NCBI RefSeq assembly: GCF_001263175.1
Contig: NZ_CP012332.1
Coordinates: 3,225,501 to 3,289,500 of the forward strand
Length of the DNA stretch: 64,000 bases
From: Vulgatibacter incomptus
GTDB taxonomy: Bacteria > Myxococcota > Myxococcia > Myxococcales > Vulgatibacteraceae
Direction: 5' to 3'
Shown: piece by piece, positions 53,043 to 61,522 of the stretch
Layout of the letters: the number at the start of each line of letters is the position of its first letter
Position numbering within the stretch: the first letter of the stretch is position 1
Notes under the pieces: generated by a model
The model's input: only the letters and a program-made list of their open reading frames with translations
Databases searched by the model: none
What the model was told of the DNA's origin: nothing
Translations under genes and position numbers: made by a program

Positions 53043-54986
53043 TCAGAGCTCCACCTGCATGCCCAGCTCGATCACCCGCCCGGGCGGGAGCCCGAAGTAG
53101 GCGGTGGCGGGCTCCGCGTTTCGCGACAGGTAGCGGAAGAGGCCCTTCCGCCAGCGCGACATCCGGCCCTTGCCCGTAGTGAGCAGGGTCTCGCGGCCGA
53201 GCACGAAGCTCGTCGTGGCCGGATCGGTGGTGAGACCCTGCCGCCACGCCTTGCGGAGCACCGCCGGGACGTTGGGCGTCTGCATGAAGCCGTAGCGGGC
53301 CTCGACCCGGAAGAAGCCCTCGCCGAGCTCCTCCACGTGCACGAGCTCCCCCTTGGGTACGAAGGGCACGTAGTCGCTCACCACCACCGAGAGGATCACG
53401 ACCTGCTCGTGGAGGGTCTGGTTGTGCTTGAAGTGGTGGAGCATCGCCGGCGGCGTGCCGACGGGGTTCGCCGAGAGGAAGACCGCGGTCCCGGGGACCC
53501 GCCGGGGCTCCCGACGATGCACGTCGTCGAGGAAGAGCTCGAGGGGCAGCGTCCTCGCCGCGACCTCGCGCCTCAGCTCCGCGCGGCCGTCCCTCCAGGT
53601 GAGCATGATCGTGACCAGGCCCACCGCCACGGCGAGGGGGAGCCAGCCTCCCTCGGCGACCTTGAGGAGGTTGGCCGAGAAGAAGGCGAAGTCGACGACG
53701 AAGAAGATGGAGACCAGCGGGAGGGTCTTCCACATCGGCCACTTCCACGTCAGCCGCGCCACCTCCAGGAAGAGCAGCGTGGTGATGATCATGTTGGCCG
53801 TCACCGCCACGCCGTAGGCCGCCGCCAGCTCGCTCGACTTCTTGAAGCCGATCACCAGGGCGATGCAGGCCACCATCAGCGCCGTGTTCACCCAGGGGAT
53901 GTAGATCTGGCCCTCGGTCTCACCCGACGTATGGACGATGTGCACCCGCGGGAGGTAGCCGAGCTGGACCGCCTGCCGGGTCAGGGAGAACGCCCCCGAG
54001 ATCAGCGCCTGCGAGGCGATCACCGTGGCCAGCGTCGCGATGGCGACCACGGGGTAGAGCAGCATCCGCGGCACGAGCGCGAAGAACGGGTTCTCCACCT
54101 GCGGCTCCGCCAGCAGGATCGCGCCCTGCCCCGCGTAGTTGAGGAGGAGCGCCGGGAACGCCAGGACGAACCACGCTAGGCGGATCGGCCGCCGCCCGAA
54201 GTGGCCGAGATCGGCGTAGAGCGCCTCGGAGCCCGTGAGGCAGAGGACGACCGCGCCGAGGACCAGGAAGCCATGGAAGTGGTTGTGGGCGAAGAACGCG
54301 ACGGCGTAGGACGGGTTGACCGCCTCGAGCACCCCCGGATGCATGAGGATCCCCCTCACGCCCAGCGCGGCCAGCACCAGGAACCACCCCGCCATCACCG
54401 GCCCGAAGAGCCTGCCGATCCGCTCGGTGCCGCGCTTCTGGAAGCCGAAGAGGAAGAGGAGGATCACGACCGTGAGCGGCACGACCGCCGGGCGGAGCGC
54501 CGTCGTCGCCACCTCCAGCCCCTCGATCGCCGAGAGCACCGAGATCGCCGGGGTGATGATCCCGTCGCCGTAGAGGAGCGCGGCGCCCAGGAGCGCCGCC
54601 ACCACGAGGGTGCCGCCGTGCTTGCCGCGGACGGGAGGGAGGAGCGCCAGCAGCGCGAAGATCCCGCCCTCGCCCCGGTTGTCGGCCTTCATGACGAAGC
54701 CGATGTACTTGAAGGCCACGACGAGGGTCAGCGCCCAGAAGACGAGCGAGAGGATCCCCAGCACGTTCGCGTGGGTCGCCGGCACGCCGTGGAGGCCGAA
54801 GATGGCCTCCTTCATCGTGTAGAGCGGGCTCGTCCCGATGTCGCCGAAGACGACGCCGAGCGCGCCTATCGCGAGAGGGAGGTTCTTGTCGTGCCGGGCG
54901 TCCACTCGTGACGCAGCGTGCGTCACGGGCGCTCCGATCTCAAGGGAGGGAGCGCCGTCGGGACCCGAGGCGCCCATGTTCTGCAT
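53043..54986 (-). CDS. kup: Kup-family potassium transporter
   Basis: 647 residues from the ATG at 54986 (a GTG at 55013 extends the frame by nine codons; start not certain). GALGVVFGDIGTSPLYTMKEAIFG is the diagnostic first segment. KADNRGEGGIFALLALL, YGDGIITPAISVLSAIEGLE and INPSYA-type loops follow across about twelve membrane helices, with a C-terminal cytoplasmic domain (VPRGTAVFLSANPVGTPPAML-like region). It imports potassium with protons. No obvious c-di-AMP riboswitch is visible upstream. Confidence 0.9.
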   Translation of the reverse strand: MQNMGASGPDGAPSLEIGAPVTHAASRVDARHDKNLPLAIGALGVVFGDIGTSPLYTMKEAIFGLHGVPATHANVLGILSLVFWALTLVVAFKYIGFVMKADNRGEGGIFALLALLPPVRGKHGGTLVVAALLGAALLYGDGIITPAISVLSAIEGLEVATTALRPAVVPLTVVILLFLFGFQKRGTERIGRLFGPVMAGWFLVLAALGVRGILMHPGVLEAVNPSYAVAFFAHNHFHGFLVLGAVVLCLTGSEALYADLGHFGRRPIRLAWFVLAFPALLLNYAGQGAILLAEPQVENPFFALVPRMLLYPVVAIATLATVIASQALISGAFSLTRQAVQLGYLPRVHIVHTSGETEGQIYIPWVNTALMVACIALVIGFKKSSELAAAYGVAVTANMIITTLLFLEVARLTWKWPMWKTLPLVSIFFVVDFAFFSANLLKVAEGGWLPLAVAVGLVTIMLTWRDGRAELRREVAARTLPLELFLDDVHRREPRRVPGTAVFLSANPVGTPPAMLHHFKHNQTLHEQVVILSVVVSDYVPFVPKGELVHVEELGEGFFRVEARYGFMQTPNVPAVLRKAWRQGLTTDPATTSFVLGRETLLTTGKGRMSRWRKGLFRYLSRNAEPATAYFGLPPGRVIELGMQVEL

Positions 54987-55107
54987 AGGTGACGAAACCA
55001 CGGCCGGGCACATTGATCCACTCGCGTGCCGATGACAAGAGCCACACGGGCCTCATTCCCGGTGGACGCCGGGTCGCCGGGCGAGCCGAACGCGGAAATG
55101 CGAGCGC

Positions 55108-56136
55108 TTACCGCACGATAGGACAGGCGACGCCGTCCGGGCGGCTACAGAGCGGATCGGCTCCCGCGTCGCGGGCCGCGCGGACCCGCTCGGCGAGCGA
55201 GCCGATCAGCGCCTCGGACGCTCCGGGCGTCCGCACCCGGTGGTAGCCCTCGATCCCGGCGGCGATCGCCGGCTCCCTCAGGAGCATGTCGAGCTCGTAG
55301 AGCGTCTCCACGTGCTCGGTGACGAAGGCGATCGGCACGACGATCACGTCCTTCACACCCTCCTTCGCCAGCGACTCGAGGGCGTCCTCGGTGGCGGGCT
55401 CCAGCCAGCGGGCGCGGGTCGCCCGGCTCTGGAAGGCGAGGACATGGGGCAGGCCGTCCGGCAGCCGGGCCATCACGCCCCGCACGGTGGCCTGCACGTG
55501 CCGGAGGTAGGGGTCGCCAGAGTCGATGAGCTTCTGGGGGAGGCCGTGGGCGCTGAACAGCACCCGGGCCGCGGCCCGCCGCTCCTCGGGGATCTGCGAG
55601 AGAGCCTCCCTTACTGCGGCCGCCCAGCCGTCGAGGAAGCCCGGCGTCTCGGGGAAGCAGCAGACCTCATGGAGGGGCAGGCCCGGCGCGCGCTTCTTCA
55701 GGACCCGCCGCAGCTCGCGCATCGACGAGCCGGACGTGGACCGCGAGCGCTGCGGATACATCGGGAGCGCGACCACCCCGGTGGCTCCGGCGGCGACGAG
55801 GCGCTCCACCGTCTCCTCCGTCGACGGCTTCCAAGCCCGCATCGCGACGTAGGTCCGGTAGCCCGGCCCGAGCGCCTGCTCGAGCGCCCGGCCCTGCGCC
55901 TCGGTGTCCTCGACGATGGTGGAGCGGCCGCCGATGCGCGCGTAGATCTCGCGGCTCTCGGGCGCCCGGCTGCGCGCGACCTTGCGGGCGAAGCGCTTCT
56001 GCCACAGGAAGCCGAGCGGGAGCTGGATCACGTCGGAGTCGGAGAAGATGTTGTAGAGGAAGGGCTCGACGTCATCGAGCGACGCGGGGCCGCCCAAGTT
56101 CATCAAGACCACCGCGGTGTGGGGAGAGCTCGGCAC
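55108..56136 (-). CDS. hemH: Ferrochelatase
   Basis: 342 residues. VVLMNLGGPASLDDVEPFLYNIFSD is the standard N-terminus. The metal-transfer His is in RVLFSAHGLPQKLIDSGDPY, with the conserved Glu in FVTEHVETLYELD. The enzyme inserts Fe2+ into protoporphyrin IX (or coproporphyrin III). The C-terminus ends with DPLCSRPDGVACPIVR. Together with Cys residues near EVCCFPETP this could bind the [2Fe-2S] cluster known in some bacterial ferrochelatases, but that is only a suggestion. It diverges from the AHSA1 gene. Confidence 0.9.
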   Translation of the reverse strand: MPSSPHTAVVLMNLGGPASLDDVEPFLYNIFSDSDVIQLPLGFLWQKRFARKVARSRAPESREIYARIGGRSTIVEDTEAQGRALEQALGPGYRTYVAMRAWKPSTEETVERLVAAGATGVVALPMYPQRSRSTSGSSMRELRRVLKKRAPGLPLHEVCCFPETPGFLDGWAAAVREALSQIPEERRAAARVLFSAHGLPQKLIDSGDPYLRHVQATVRGVMARLPDGLPHVLAFQSRATRARWLEPATEDALESLAKEGVKDVIVVPIAFVTEHVETLYELDMLLREPAIAAGIEGYHRVRTPGASEALIGSLAERVRAARDAGADPLCSRPDGVACPIVR

Positions 56137-56260
56137 GGTTCCTTCCTAACATTCAACCGCCGCGGCGGCATGTCCAAACACACCCCCTCTGGAATCCAGG
56201 CTCCGGTTGCCGGTAGGATCCTCCCACCATCCAGGTCAGGAAGCAGGGAGGTTGCATACG

Positions 56261-57535
56261 ATGGCGACGGAAACGATCCGGTTGTCGGCGCAGTTCCCCA
56301 CGAGCCCGCAGCGTATCTACGACGCTTGGCTCGATTCTTCTGAGCATTCGGCTTTCACCGAGAGTGCAGCCTCGATCGATCCGGTCGTCGGAGGGAAGCA
56401 CACCGCGGGTGACGGCTACGTGGAAGGCGAGAACCTCTGGCTCGACGACGGCCGGCGGATCGTCCAGAGCTGGCGAAGCAAGGAGTTCCCTCCCGATGCG
56501 GAGAGCTCCAGAGTCGAGATCCTCCTCGAGCCCACGGAGGACGGCGGCACGCTCTTCACGCTGATCCACGACAACGTCCCCGAGGGCCAGCGAGAGATCT
56601 ACGAGCAGGGCTGGCAGACGTATTACCTGGACAAGATGGCGGCCTATTTCGGCGCGCCCGACGATGCGGAAGACCGGCCGTGGTCGGCGAATGACCTCTC
56701 TGCCGAGGAGGCGCTCGATCGCGAGGACGAGGCCATGGCGATGGAGCTCGAAGGCGCGCCGGATCCCGACGAAGAGCGGAGCGACGAGGACGTTCCGTCG
56801 CCGAAGGTGCTGCCCGACACCAAGGCGGCGCGGCGCGCCACCCGGGGGAAGACGGCTGCCAAGTCTCCACGGCGTGCGACCAAGGCGACCGCGTCGCGGA
56901 CGGCGGGGCGATCCAGGTCGAAGAGCACCGGAGGCGCCGCGAAGCCCAAGGCGAAGTCCGCCGGCGCGGGGGCGAAGAAGACGACGACACGGAAGGCGGC
57001 GACGACCACGCGAGCGGCTCGCGCTACAGGCAAGGCGACGCCCGCTCGAGCGACTCGCGCAGCGGGCAAGACCACGTCGACCCGCGCCGCAGCAGCGAAG
57101 GCGACGACCAAGCGGGCCACTCGCACCACGGCAAAGACGACGACCAAGCGGGCGTCGGGCGCCGCAGCGAAGACGACGACGGCCCGAGCGACTCGCGCCG
57201 GGGCAAAGGCGACGACGGCTACCGGCAGGACCCGGGCCGGAGCGAAGCCGACGACGGCGCGCTCGACCCGCGCCGGGGCGAAGGCAACGACTGCGCGCTC
57301 GACCCGCGCCGGGGCGAAGGCAACGACGGCGCGCTCGACCCGCGCCGCCGCCAAGACGTCGACCGCGCGGACCTCGACTGCACGGGGCACGAAGAGCGCG
57401 ACCCGGAAGCCGGCCGCCAGGACCACGAAGGCCGGAAGCACGAAGACGACCACCGCCACGAAGCGCGCCACCACGAGCCGCGCGAAGGCACGGAAGCCCG
57501 CGGCTCGAAAGCCGCATCCGTCGTCCCGGTCGTAG
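56261..57535 (+). CDS. AHSA1/SRPBCC domain fused to a histone-H1-like basic tail
   Basis: 424 residues from the ATG at 56261 (AGGGAGG about 10 bases upstream). Residues 1-130 are an AHSA1-type SRPBCC/START-like domain (LSAQFPTSPQRIYDAWLDSSEH, GGTLFTLIHDNVPEGQREIYEQGWQTYYLDKM). An acidic linker (about 140-190, DREDEAMAMELEG) is followed by about 230 residues made almost only of Ala, Lys, Arg and Thr (KATTARSTRAGAK), like histone H1 or HMGA tails. The tail should bind DNA; the N-domain would bind a small ligand or partner. It contains 36-base tandem repeats. I know no named family with this pairing. Confidence 0.8.
   Translation: MATETIRLSAQFPTSPQRIYDAWLDSSEHSAFTESAASIDPVVGGKHTAGDGYVEGENLWLDDGRRIVQSWRSKEFPPDAESSRVEILLEPTEDGGTLFTLIHDNVPEGQREIYEQGWQTYYLDKMAAYFGAPDDAEDRPWSANDLSAEEALDREDEAMAMELEGAPDPDEERSDEDVPSPKVLPDTKAARRATRGKTAAKSPRRATKATASRTAGRSRSKSTGGAAKPKAKSAGAGAKKTTTRKAATTTRAARATGKATPARATRAAGKTTSTRAAAAKATTKRATRTTAKTTTKRASGAAAKTTTARATRAGAKATTATGRTRAGAKPTTARSTRAGAKATTARSTRAGAKATTARSTRAAAKTSTARTSTARGTKSATRKPAARTTKAGSTKTTTATKRATTSRAKARKPAARKPHPSSRS
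57259..57354 (+). repeat. 36-base tandem repeat in the basic tail
   Basis: Near-perfect units start at 57259, 57295 and 57331, each encoding ARSTRAGAKATT or a close variant. The last unit diverges after about 18 bases. Such repeats allow the tail length to change by slippage. Confidence 0.8.
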
Positions 57536-57538
57536 CTC

Positions 57539-58450
57539 TCAGGCCCTGCAGCGCGCGAGCTCCTCCTCCAGGAGCGGCCGATCGAGATCGCGACCGAACA
57601 AGGCCATCCGGCTCTCGCCGTGGGCGGGAGCCGGCGCGCGCAGCTCGAGCTGCAGCCGCTTGCCGACCACGTGGAAGGCGACCCAGCCGTCCTCGATCTC
57701 GACGATTCCCTTTGCCCGGAAGACGCGCTCGGGCAGCTCCTCCAGCCAGTCCTCGAGGCGATCGAGGACGTAGGCCTGCCGCCCGGAGACCGAGACCACG
57801 CCGAAGTCGGAGTGCCTCGCCTGCTCGCTCTGGAAGCCGGCGAGCCGCGCCTCGCGTCCCGCGGCGTCGACGGCATCGAGGCTGTCGAGGAGGAGCCCCT
57901 CCGGCAGCCCATCTCCGCCCTCGAGGATTCGCGCCTGGGGGTTCACCTCCCTCACCGCCGCGATCGCCTTCGCCACCTGCTCCGGCGGGACCAGCTCGAG
58001 CTTCGAGAGCACGATGAGATCGCCGCAACGCACCTGGGCGTCCCACTCCTCGCCTCGGGCACTCTCGAAGCTGGAGGGATCCACCACCGTCACCACCGAA
58101 TCGAGGCGCACCTTCCCCTGGAGCTCCGGCCTCGCCAGCGTCCACGTCAGCGCCAGCGGATCGGCGAGGCCCGTGGTCTCGAGGATCACGCGATCGAGGT
58201 CCCCCCGGCTCCAAAGATCGTCGAGCGCGCCGAGGAGCTCGGGGTTCCGCAGGCAGCAGACGCAGCCCTCGGTGAGCTCGATCATCTGACGGCTCGCAGG
58301 CGAGTCCACGTCGATCCCCGCCTGGCCGAGCTCGTTCTGGATCAGCGCGATCCGCAGGCCGTGGGGCTTGCCGAGGAGCCGGCGAAGGAGGGTGGTCTTG
58401 CCGGCCCCGAGAAAACCGGTGAGGACGACGATGGGAAGCGGAGGTCTCAC
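57539..58450 (-). CDS. CobW/G3E-family GTPase (metal chaperone type)
   Basis: 303 residues from a GTG at 58450 (VRPPLPIVVLTG); the longer frame to 58579 is not conserved. Walker A is GFLGAGKTTLLRRLL, the metal motif is EGCVCCLRN (CxCC), switch region LETTGLADPL, and base recognition SKLE in place of NKxD. The C-terminal CobW_C domain ends FGRDLDRPLLEEEL. Such proteins deliver zinc or other metals to target enzymes. The usual His-rich loop is not evident. It converges with the AHSA1 gene with 3 bases between. Confidence 0.85.
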   Translation of the reverse strand: MRPPLPIVVLTGFLGAGKTTLLRRLLGKPHGLRIALIQNELGQAGIDVDSPASRQMIELTEGCVCCLRNPELLGALDDLWSRGDLDRVILETTGLADPLALTWTLARPELQGKVRLDSVVTVVDPSSFESARGEEWDAQVRCGDLIVLSKLELVPPEQVAKAIAAVREVNPQARILEGGDGLPEGLLLDSLDAVDAAGREARLAGFQSEQARHSDFGVVSVSGRQAYVLDRLEDWLEELPERVFRAKGIVEIEDGWVAFHVVGKRLQLELRAPAPAHGESRMALFGRDLDRPLLEEELARCRA

Positions 58451-58647
58451 GGGCGCGAACCTAACGGCGTCGACGCCTCGGGGCCAACCCGATCCCTCGC
58501 GCACCCGGAAGGGCCGGCAGCGCCCCGGCGTTGGCCTGGAGAAGGGATTGGGCTTGCGCGCTTCCCGCTGCTGGTGCAAAGGGGGACCGATTAAGCGACC
58601 ATGCGGCCGGGCGCCAGCCGAAGCGAGGCGCGGCAGGAGTGGATCAC

Positions 58648-60216
58648 GTGCGCAGAGTCGGGATCTTCGGTTGGGGCGTCGTCGCCCCCCGGTCGCCGGA
58701 CATCGAGGCTTTCGAGCGTAACCTCGAGTCTTCGGACAGCTGGCTCTCCGCCTTCGACGGCTTCGGCCCCAGCAACTTCCTCGCAGGTACTCCCGACTTC
58801 CGGTTCGCCGACTACAAGGGCTGGATCGACGAGCGCTTCCCGCCCACCCGCTACGCCCAGCTCGAGAAGAAGATGGGCCAGCCGACGCAGTACGCGATCG
58901 GCGCCTTCGTCCAGTCGCTCCGTCAGAACCCGGGGATCGAGAAGGTCCTCACCGAGCTCGGCCTCGAGGCCCACGTCTACGTCGGCACCGGCCTCGGCGA
59001 CCTGCCCACGATCCACGACTGCAGCCTCGAGCTCCACCGCGCCCAGCGCCGCTGGGATCGCTTCTGGGCGAACCCCGAGCGCAACGTCGCCCTCCGCGCC
59101 TTCCTGGAGCTCTCGCCCGAGGAGCGCGCCGCCGTCGAGGGCGCGCCGCCGGTCCCGTCCTCGGTCCCCGAGGAGGATCGCGACCTCGCGGAAGAGCGCT
59201 TCTGGCACCACTGGGCCGCGCGCTCCACCGAGCTCGCCGACTATCTCGCCGAGCTCCGCGAGATCGAGTCCATCTCCGTCGAGGGCGACGTCGAGGCGGC
59301 CAAGCTCGCCGTGATCAAGGAGAAGCGCGTCCGCACCGCGAAGCTGCAGCGGAAATGGAACGCGCCCGAGCCGCCCTGGAACCAGGTCTCGGCCAACCTG
59401 CTCTGGAACATCCACAACACGCCCGCGTCTCAGATCTCGATGATGGGCCGGATCACCGGGATGACCTTCGCCCCGGTGGCGGCGTGCTCGTCGTTCGGCT
59501 ACGCGCTGCGGCTCGCGATGCAGTCGATTTCGTCGGGGAGCGCGAAGGCGGTGGTCGTGGGCATGACCGACCCGGCGCCCAACCCGCTCTCGGTGGGCGG
59601 CTTCTACAACGCCCGGGTCCTCGCCGCGGACGGCACCGTCTCCAAGCCCCTCACCGGGATGCGCGGCACCCACGTGGCGGGCGGCGCCGTGGTCTGGATC
59701 GTCGGCGACCACGAGTACATGACCTCCAAGGGCTTCCAGCCCCTGGGCATGGAGCCCGTGGCCGTGGGCGTCTCGGCAGACGCGGACCACATCATCACGC
59801 CGTCGCCCGAGGGCCCCCTCGCCGCGATGCGGAGCGCGCTCGACCAGGCGGACGCCACGCCGGCCGAGATCGGCACCTGGGACCTCCACGCCACGGCCAC
59901 CCCGGGCGACTTCCTCGAGGTGGAGACCCTGCGCCAGATCCTGCCGGAGTCGGTGGTCGTCACCGCGCGGAAGGGCACCTTCGGCCACGGCATGTCGGCT
60001 GGCGGCGGCTGGGAGCTCACGGCGCAGTACCTCGGCTACCAGCGCGGCCAGCTTCCCGCGACGACGCTGCAGGCGAGCGAGCTCAACCCCGAGATCGGCA
60101 AGGTCCACCAGGCGTTCGTCCTCGACACGCCGTGTGAAGCCCGCGGCCTCGCCGGCAAGCTCTCCATGGGCATCGGCGGCATCAACGCCTGCGTGATCTC
60201 GCGGCCCTGGAAGTAG
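58648..60216 (+). CDS. Stand-alone beta-ketoacyl-ACP synthase with large insertion
   Basis: 522 residues from a GTG at 58648, placed 8 bases after AGGAG; upstream in-frame starts lack a site. The thiolase-fold KS motifs are the nucleophile Cys in VAACSSFGYALRLAMQSI, His in WDLHATATPGDFLEVE, and Lys/His in RKGTFGHGMSAGGGWELT. About 110 residues between 140 and 260 (ERNVALRAFLELSPEERAAV, LADYLAELREIESISVEGDV) are an inserted charged helical part not found in FabF. No ACP or other fatty-acid gene is adjacent. It may serve a special lipid or polyketide. Confidence 0.82.
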   Translation: MRRVGIFGWGVVAPRSPDIEAFERNLESSDSWLSAFDGFGPSNFLAGTPDFRFADYKGWIDERFPPTRYAQLEKKMGQPTQYAIGAFVQSLRQNPGIEKVLTELGLEAHVYVGTGLGDLPTIHDCSLELHRAQRRWDRFWANPERNVALRAFLELSPEERAAVEGAPPVPSSVPEEDRDLAEERFWHHWAARSTELADYLAELREIESISVEGDVEAAKLAVIKEKRVRTAKLQRKWNAPEPPWNQVSANLLWNIHNTPASQISMMGRITGMTFAPVAACSSFGYALRLAMQSISSGSAKAVVVGMTDPAPNPLSVGGFYNARVLAADGTVSKPLTGMRGTHVAGGAVVWIVGDHEYMTSKGFQPLGMEPVAVGVSADADHIITPSPEGPLAAMRSALDQADATPAEIGTWDLHATATPGDFLEVETLRQILPESVVVTARKGTFGHGMSAGGGWELTAQYLGYQRGQLPATTLQASELNPEIGKVHQAFVLDTPCEARGLAGKLSMGIGGINACVISRPWK

Positions 60217-60255
60217 CGACGAGCGGGCCGCGGCGCGCCACGGTCCACCCAAGTC

Positions 60256-60729
60256 TCACTTCGGCGCGGCGATCGCGCCCACCTTCCCTTCGACTGCCCG
60301 CAGGTAGTCCGCCGGCGAGACGAGGAGCTGCGTCCCCCGCACGCCGGCGGAGACGGAGATCACGTCGAAGAGCTCGATCGTCTCGTCCACGTAGACGGGG
60401 TACGCCTTCTTCGCGGCCAGTGCCGTCACCCCGCCCCGGATGTAGCCGGTCAGCGGCTGCACCTCCTTGAGCGGGACCGTGTCGATCTTGCGATCGCCCG
60501 AGAGCCGGGCGAGCCCCTTGAGGTCGAGCTTGGCGTCGCCGGGCACCACGGCGAAGCAGACGCCGTTGCGATCCCCGCGAGCGACGAGGGTCTTGAAGAC
60601 CTGCTCCGGAGGCATCCCGACCTTGGCCGCGACCGACTCCGCCGAGAGGTCGTCGGGATCGATGTCGTAGTTCTTGAGCTCGTAGGCGATCCCGAGGTTA
60701 TCGAGCTGGCGGGCGGCATTCGTCTTCAT
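60256..60729 (-). CDS. ybaK: YbaK/EbsC-type aminoacyl-tRNA deacylase
   Basis: 157 residues. The conserved Lys is in VFKTLVARGD; FAVVPGDAKLDLKGLARL, TGYIRGGVTALAAKKAYPVYVDE and GVRGTQLLVSPADYL complete the family pattern. It hydrolyses mischarged Cys-tRNA(Pro) in trans. Its start overlaps the stop of the TetR gene by four bases (ATGA). Confidence 0.9.
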   Translation of the reverse strand: MKTNAARQLDNLGIAYELKNYDIDPDDLSAESVAAKVGMPPEQVFKTLVARGDRNGVCFAVVPGDAKLDLKGLARLSGDRKIDTVPLKEVQPLTGYIRGGVTALAAKKAYPVYVDETIELFDVISVSAGVRGTQLLVSPADYLRAVEGKVGAIAAPK

Positions 60730-61412
60730 CGATTCGCCCCCTTGGCAGCGCGCTTTGCCGGCTTCGTCTTCTTCGCGTCCGCGGTCGTCTCCGCCGGCGC
60801 AGCGAGGCCCTCCAGGAGCCGCGCGGTCACCATCCGCGCCAGCTGCTCGGCGCTCCCGGCCGCCGGAGGGAGCTTCTCCTCCACCAGCAGGGACGCGAGG
60901 CCGTGCACCGTCGACCAGGCGGTCACCGCGAGCTCGCTGGCCGGCACGTCGCAGAGCGCGCCCGCCTGGCGGCCCTCCTCGATCGACTCGACCAGCACGC
61001 CGAAGGCCGAGCCCGAGGCCTCGTCGAGGGAGGGATAGTCGCAGTCGTTCTGCCCGACGGTGAACATGACCCGGAAGTGCGCGGGATGGGCGACCGCGAA
61101 GAGCACGTAGGCTACGCCGATCGCCTGCAATTTCCCGAGGGGATCGCCCGCGAGACGCACCGAGGCCTCCAGGAGCCCTTCCCGCAGGGTGCGGAAGCCC
61201 TCCTCGGCGACGGCGGCCAGCAGCGCCTCCTTGCTGGCGAAGTGGCGGTACGGCGCGGCGTGGGTCACGCCGGCCCGCCGGGCCACCTCCCTCAGCGAGA
61301 GGGTGGCCGCGCCCTCCTGCTGCACCTGCTCCAGCGCCGCATCGAGCAATGCGCGCCGGAGATCTCCGTGGTGGTAGCGCCCCCCTTTGCTCCGCTCCGA
61401 ATCGGTCGACAT
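60726..61412 (-). CDS. TetR-family transcriptional regulator
   Basis: 228 residues from the ATG at 61412. The DNA-binding domain is clear at the N-terminus (GRYHHGDLRRALLDAALEQV, ATLSLREVARRAGVTHAAPYRHFASKEALL), followed by a TetR_C-type ligand domain (FTVGQNDCDYPSLDEAS) and a Lys/Ala-rich tail (TKPAKRAAKGANR). Divergent from the carotenoid oxygenase gene across 110 bases that contain a perfect palindrome, so it probably represses that gene and itself. Confidence 0.88.
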   Translation of the reverse strand: MSTDSERSKGGRYHHGDLRRALLDAALEQVQQEGAATLSLREVARRAGVTHAAPYRHFASKEALLAAVAEEGFRTLREGLLEASVRLAGDPLGKLQAIGVAYVLFAVAHPAHFRVMFTVGQNDCDYPSLDEASGSAFGVLVESIEEGRQAGALCDVPASELAVTAWSTVHGLASLLVEEKLPPAAGSAEQLARMVTARLLEGLAAPAETTADAKKTKPAKRAAKGANR

Positions 61413-61443
61413 CCCTACTTCACTCCCATGCTGACAGCGCAAT

Positions 61444-61458
61444 GTTGACAGCGTCAAC
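61444..61458. promoter_or_regulatory. Likely TetR operator between tetR and the carotenoid oxygenase gene
   Basis: GTTGAC-AGC-GTCAAC is a perfect inverted repeat. It overlaps a TTGACA box (61445-61450) that, with a 17-base spacer, faces AATGTT (61468-61473) as a possible weak -10 for the plus-strand gene. A half-site repeat CTGACAGCG occurs 14 bases to the left. Binding by the adjacent regulator is inferred. Confidence 0.55.
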
Positions 61459-61522
61459 TCCGCCTGCAATGTTACCATCGTAATCTTCCCGCGCCGTCGT
61501 CGCCACGGCAAGGAGCTCCGAT

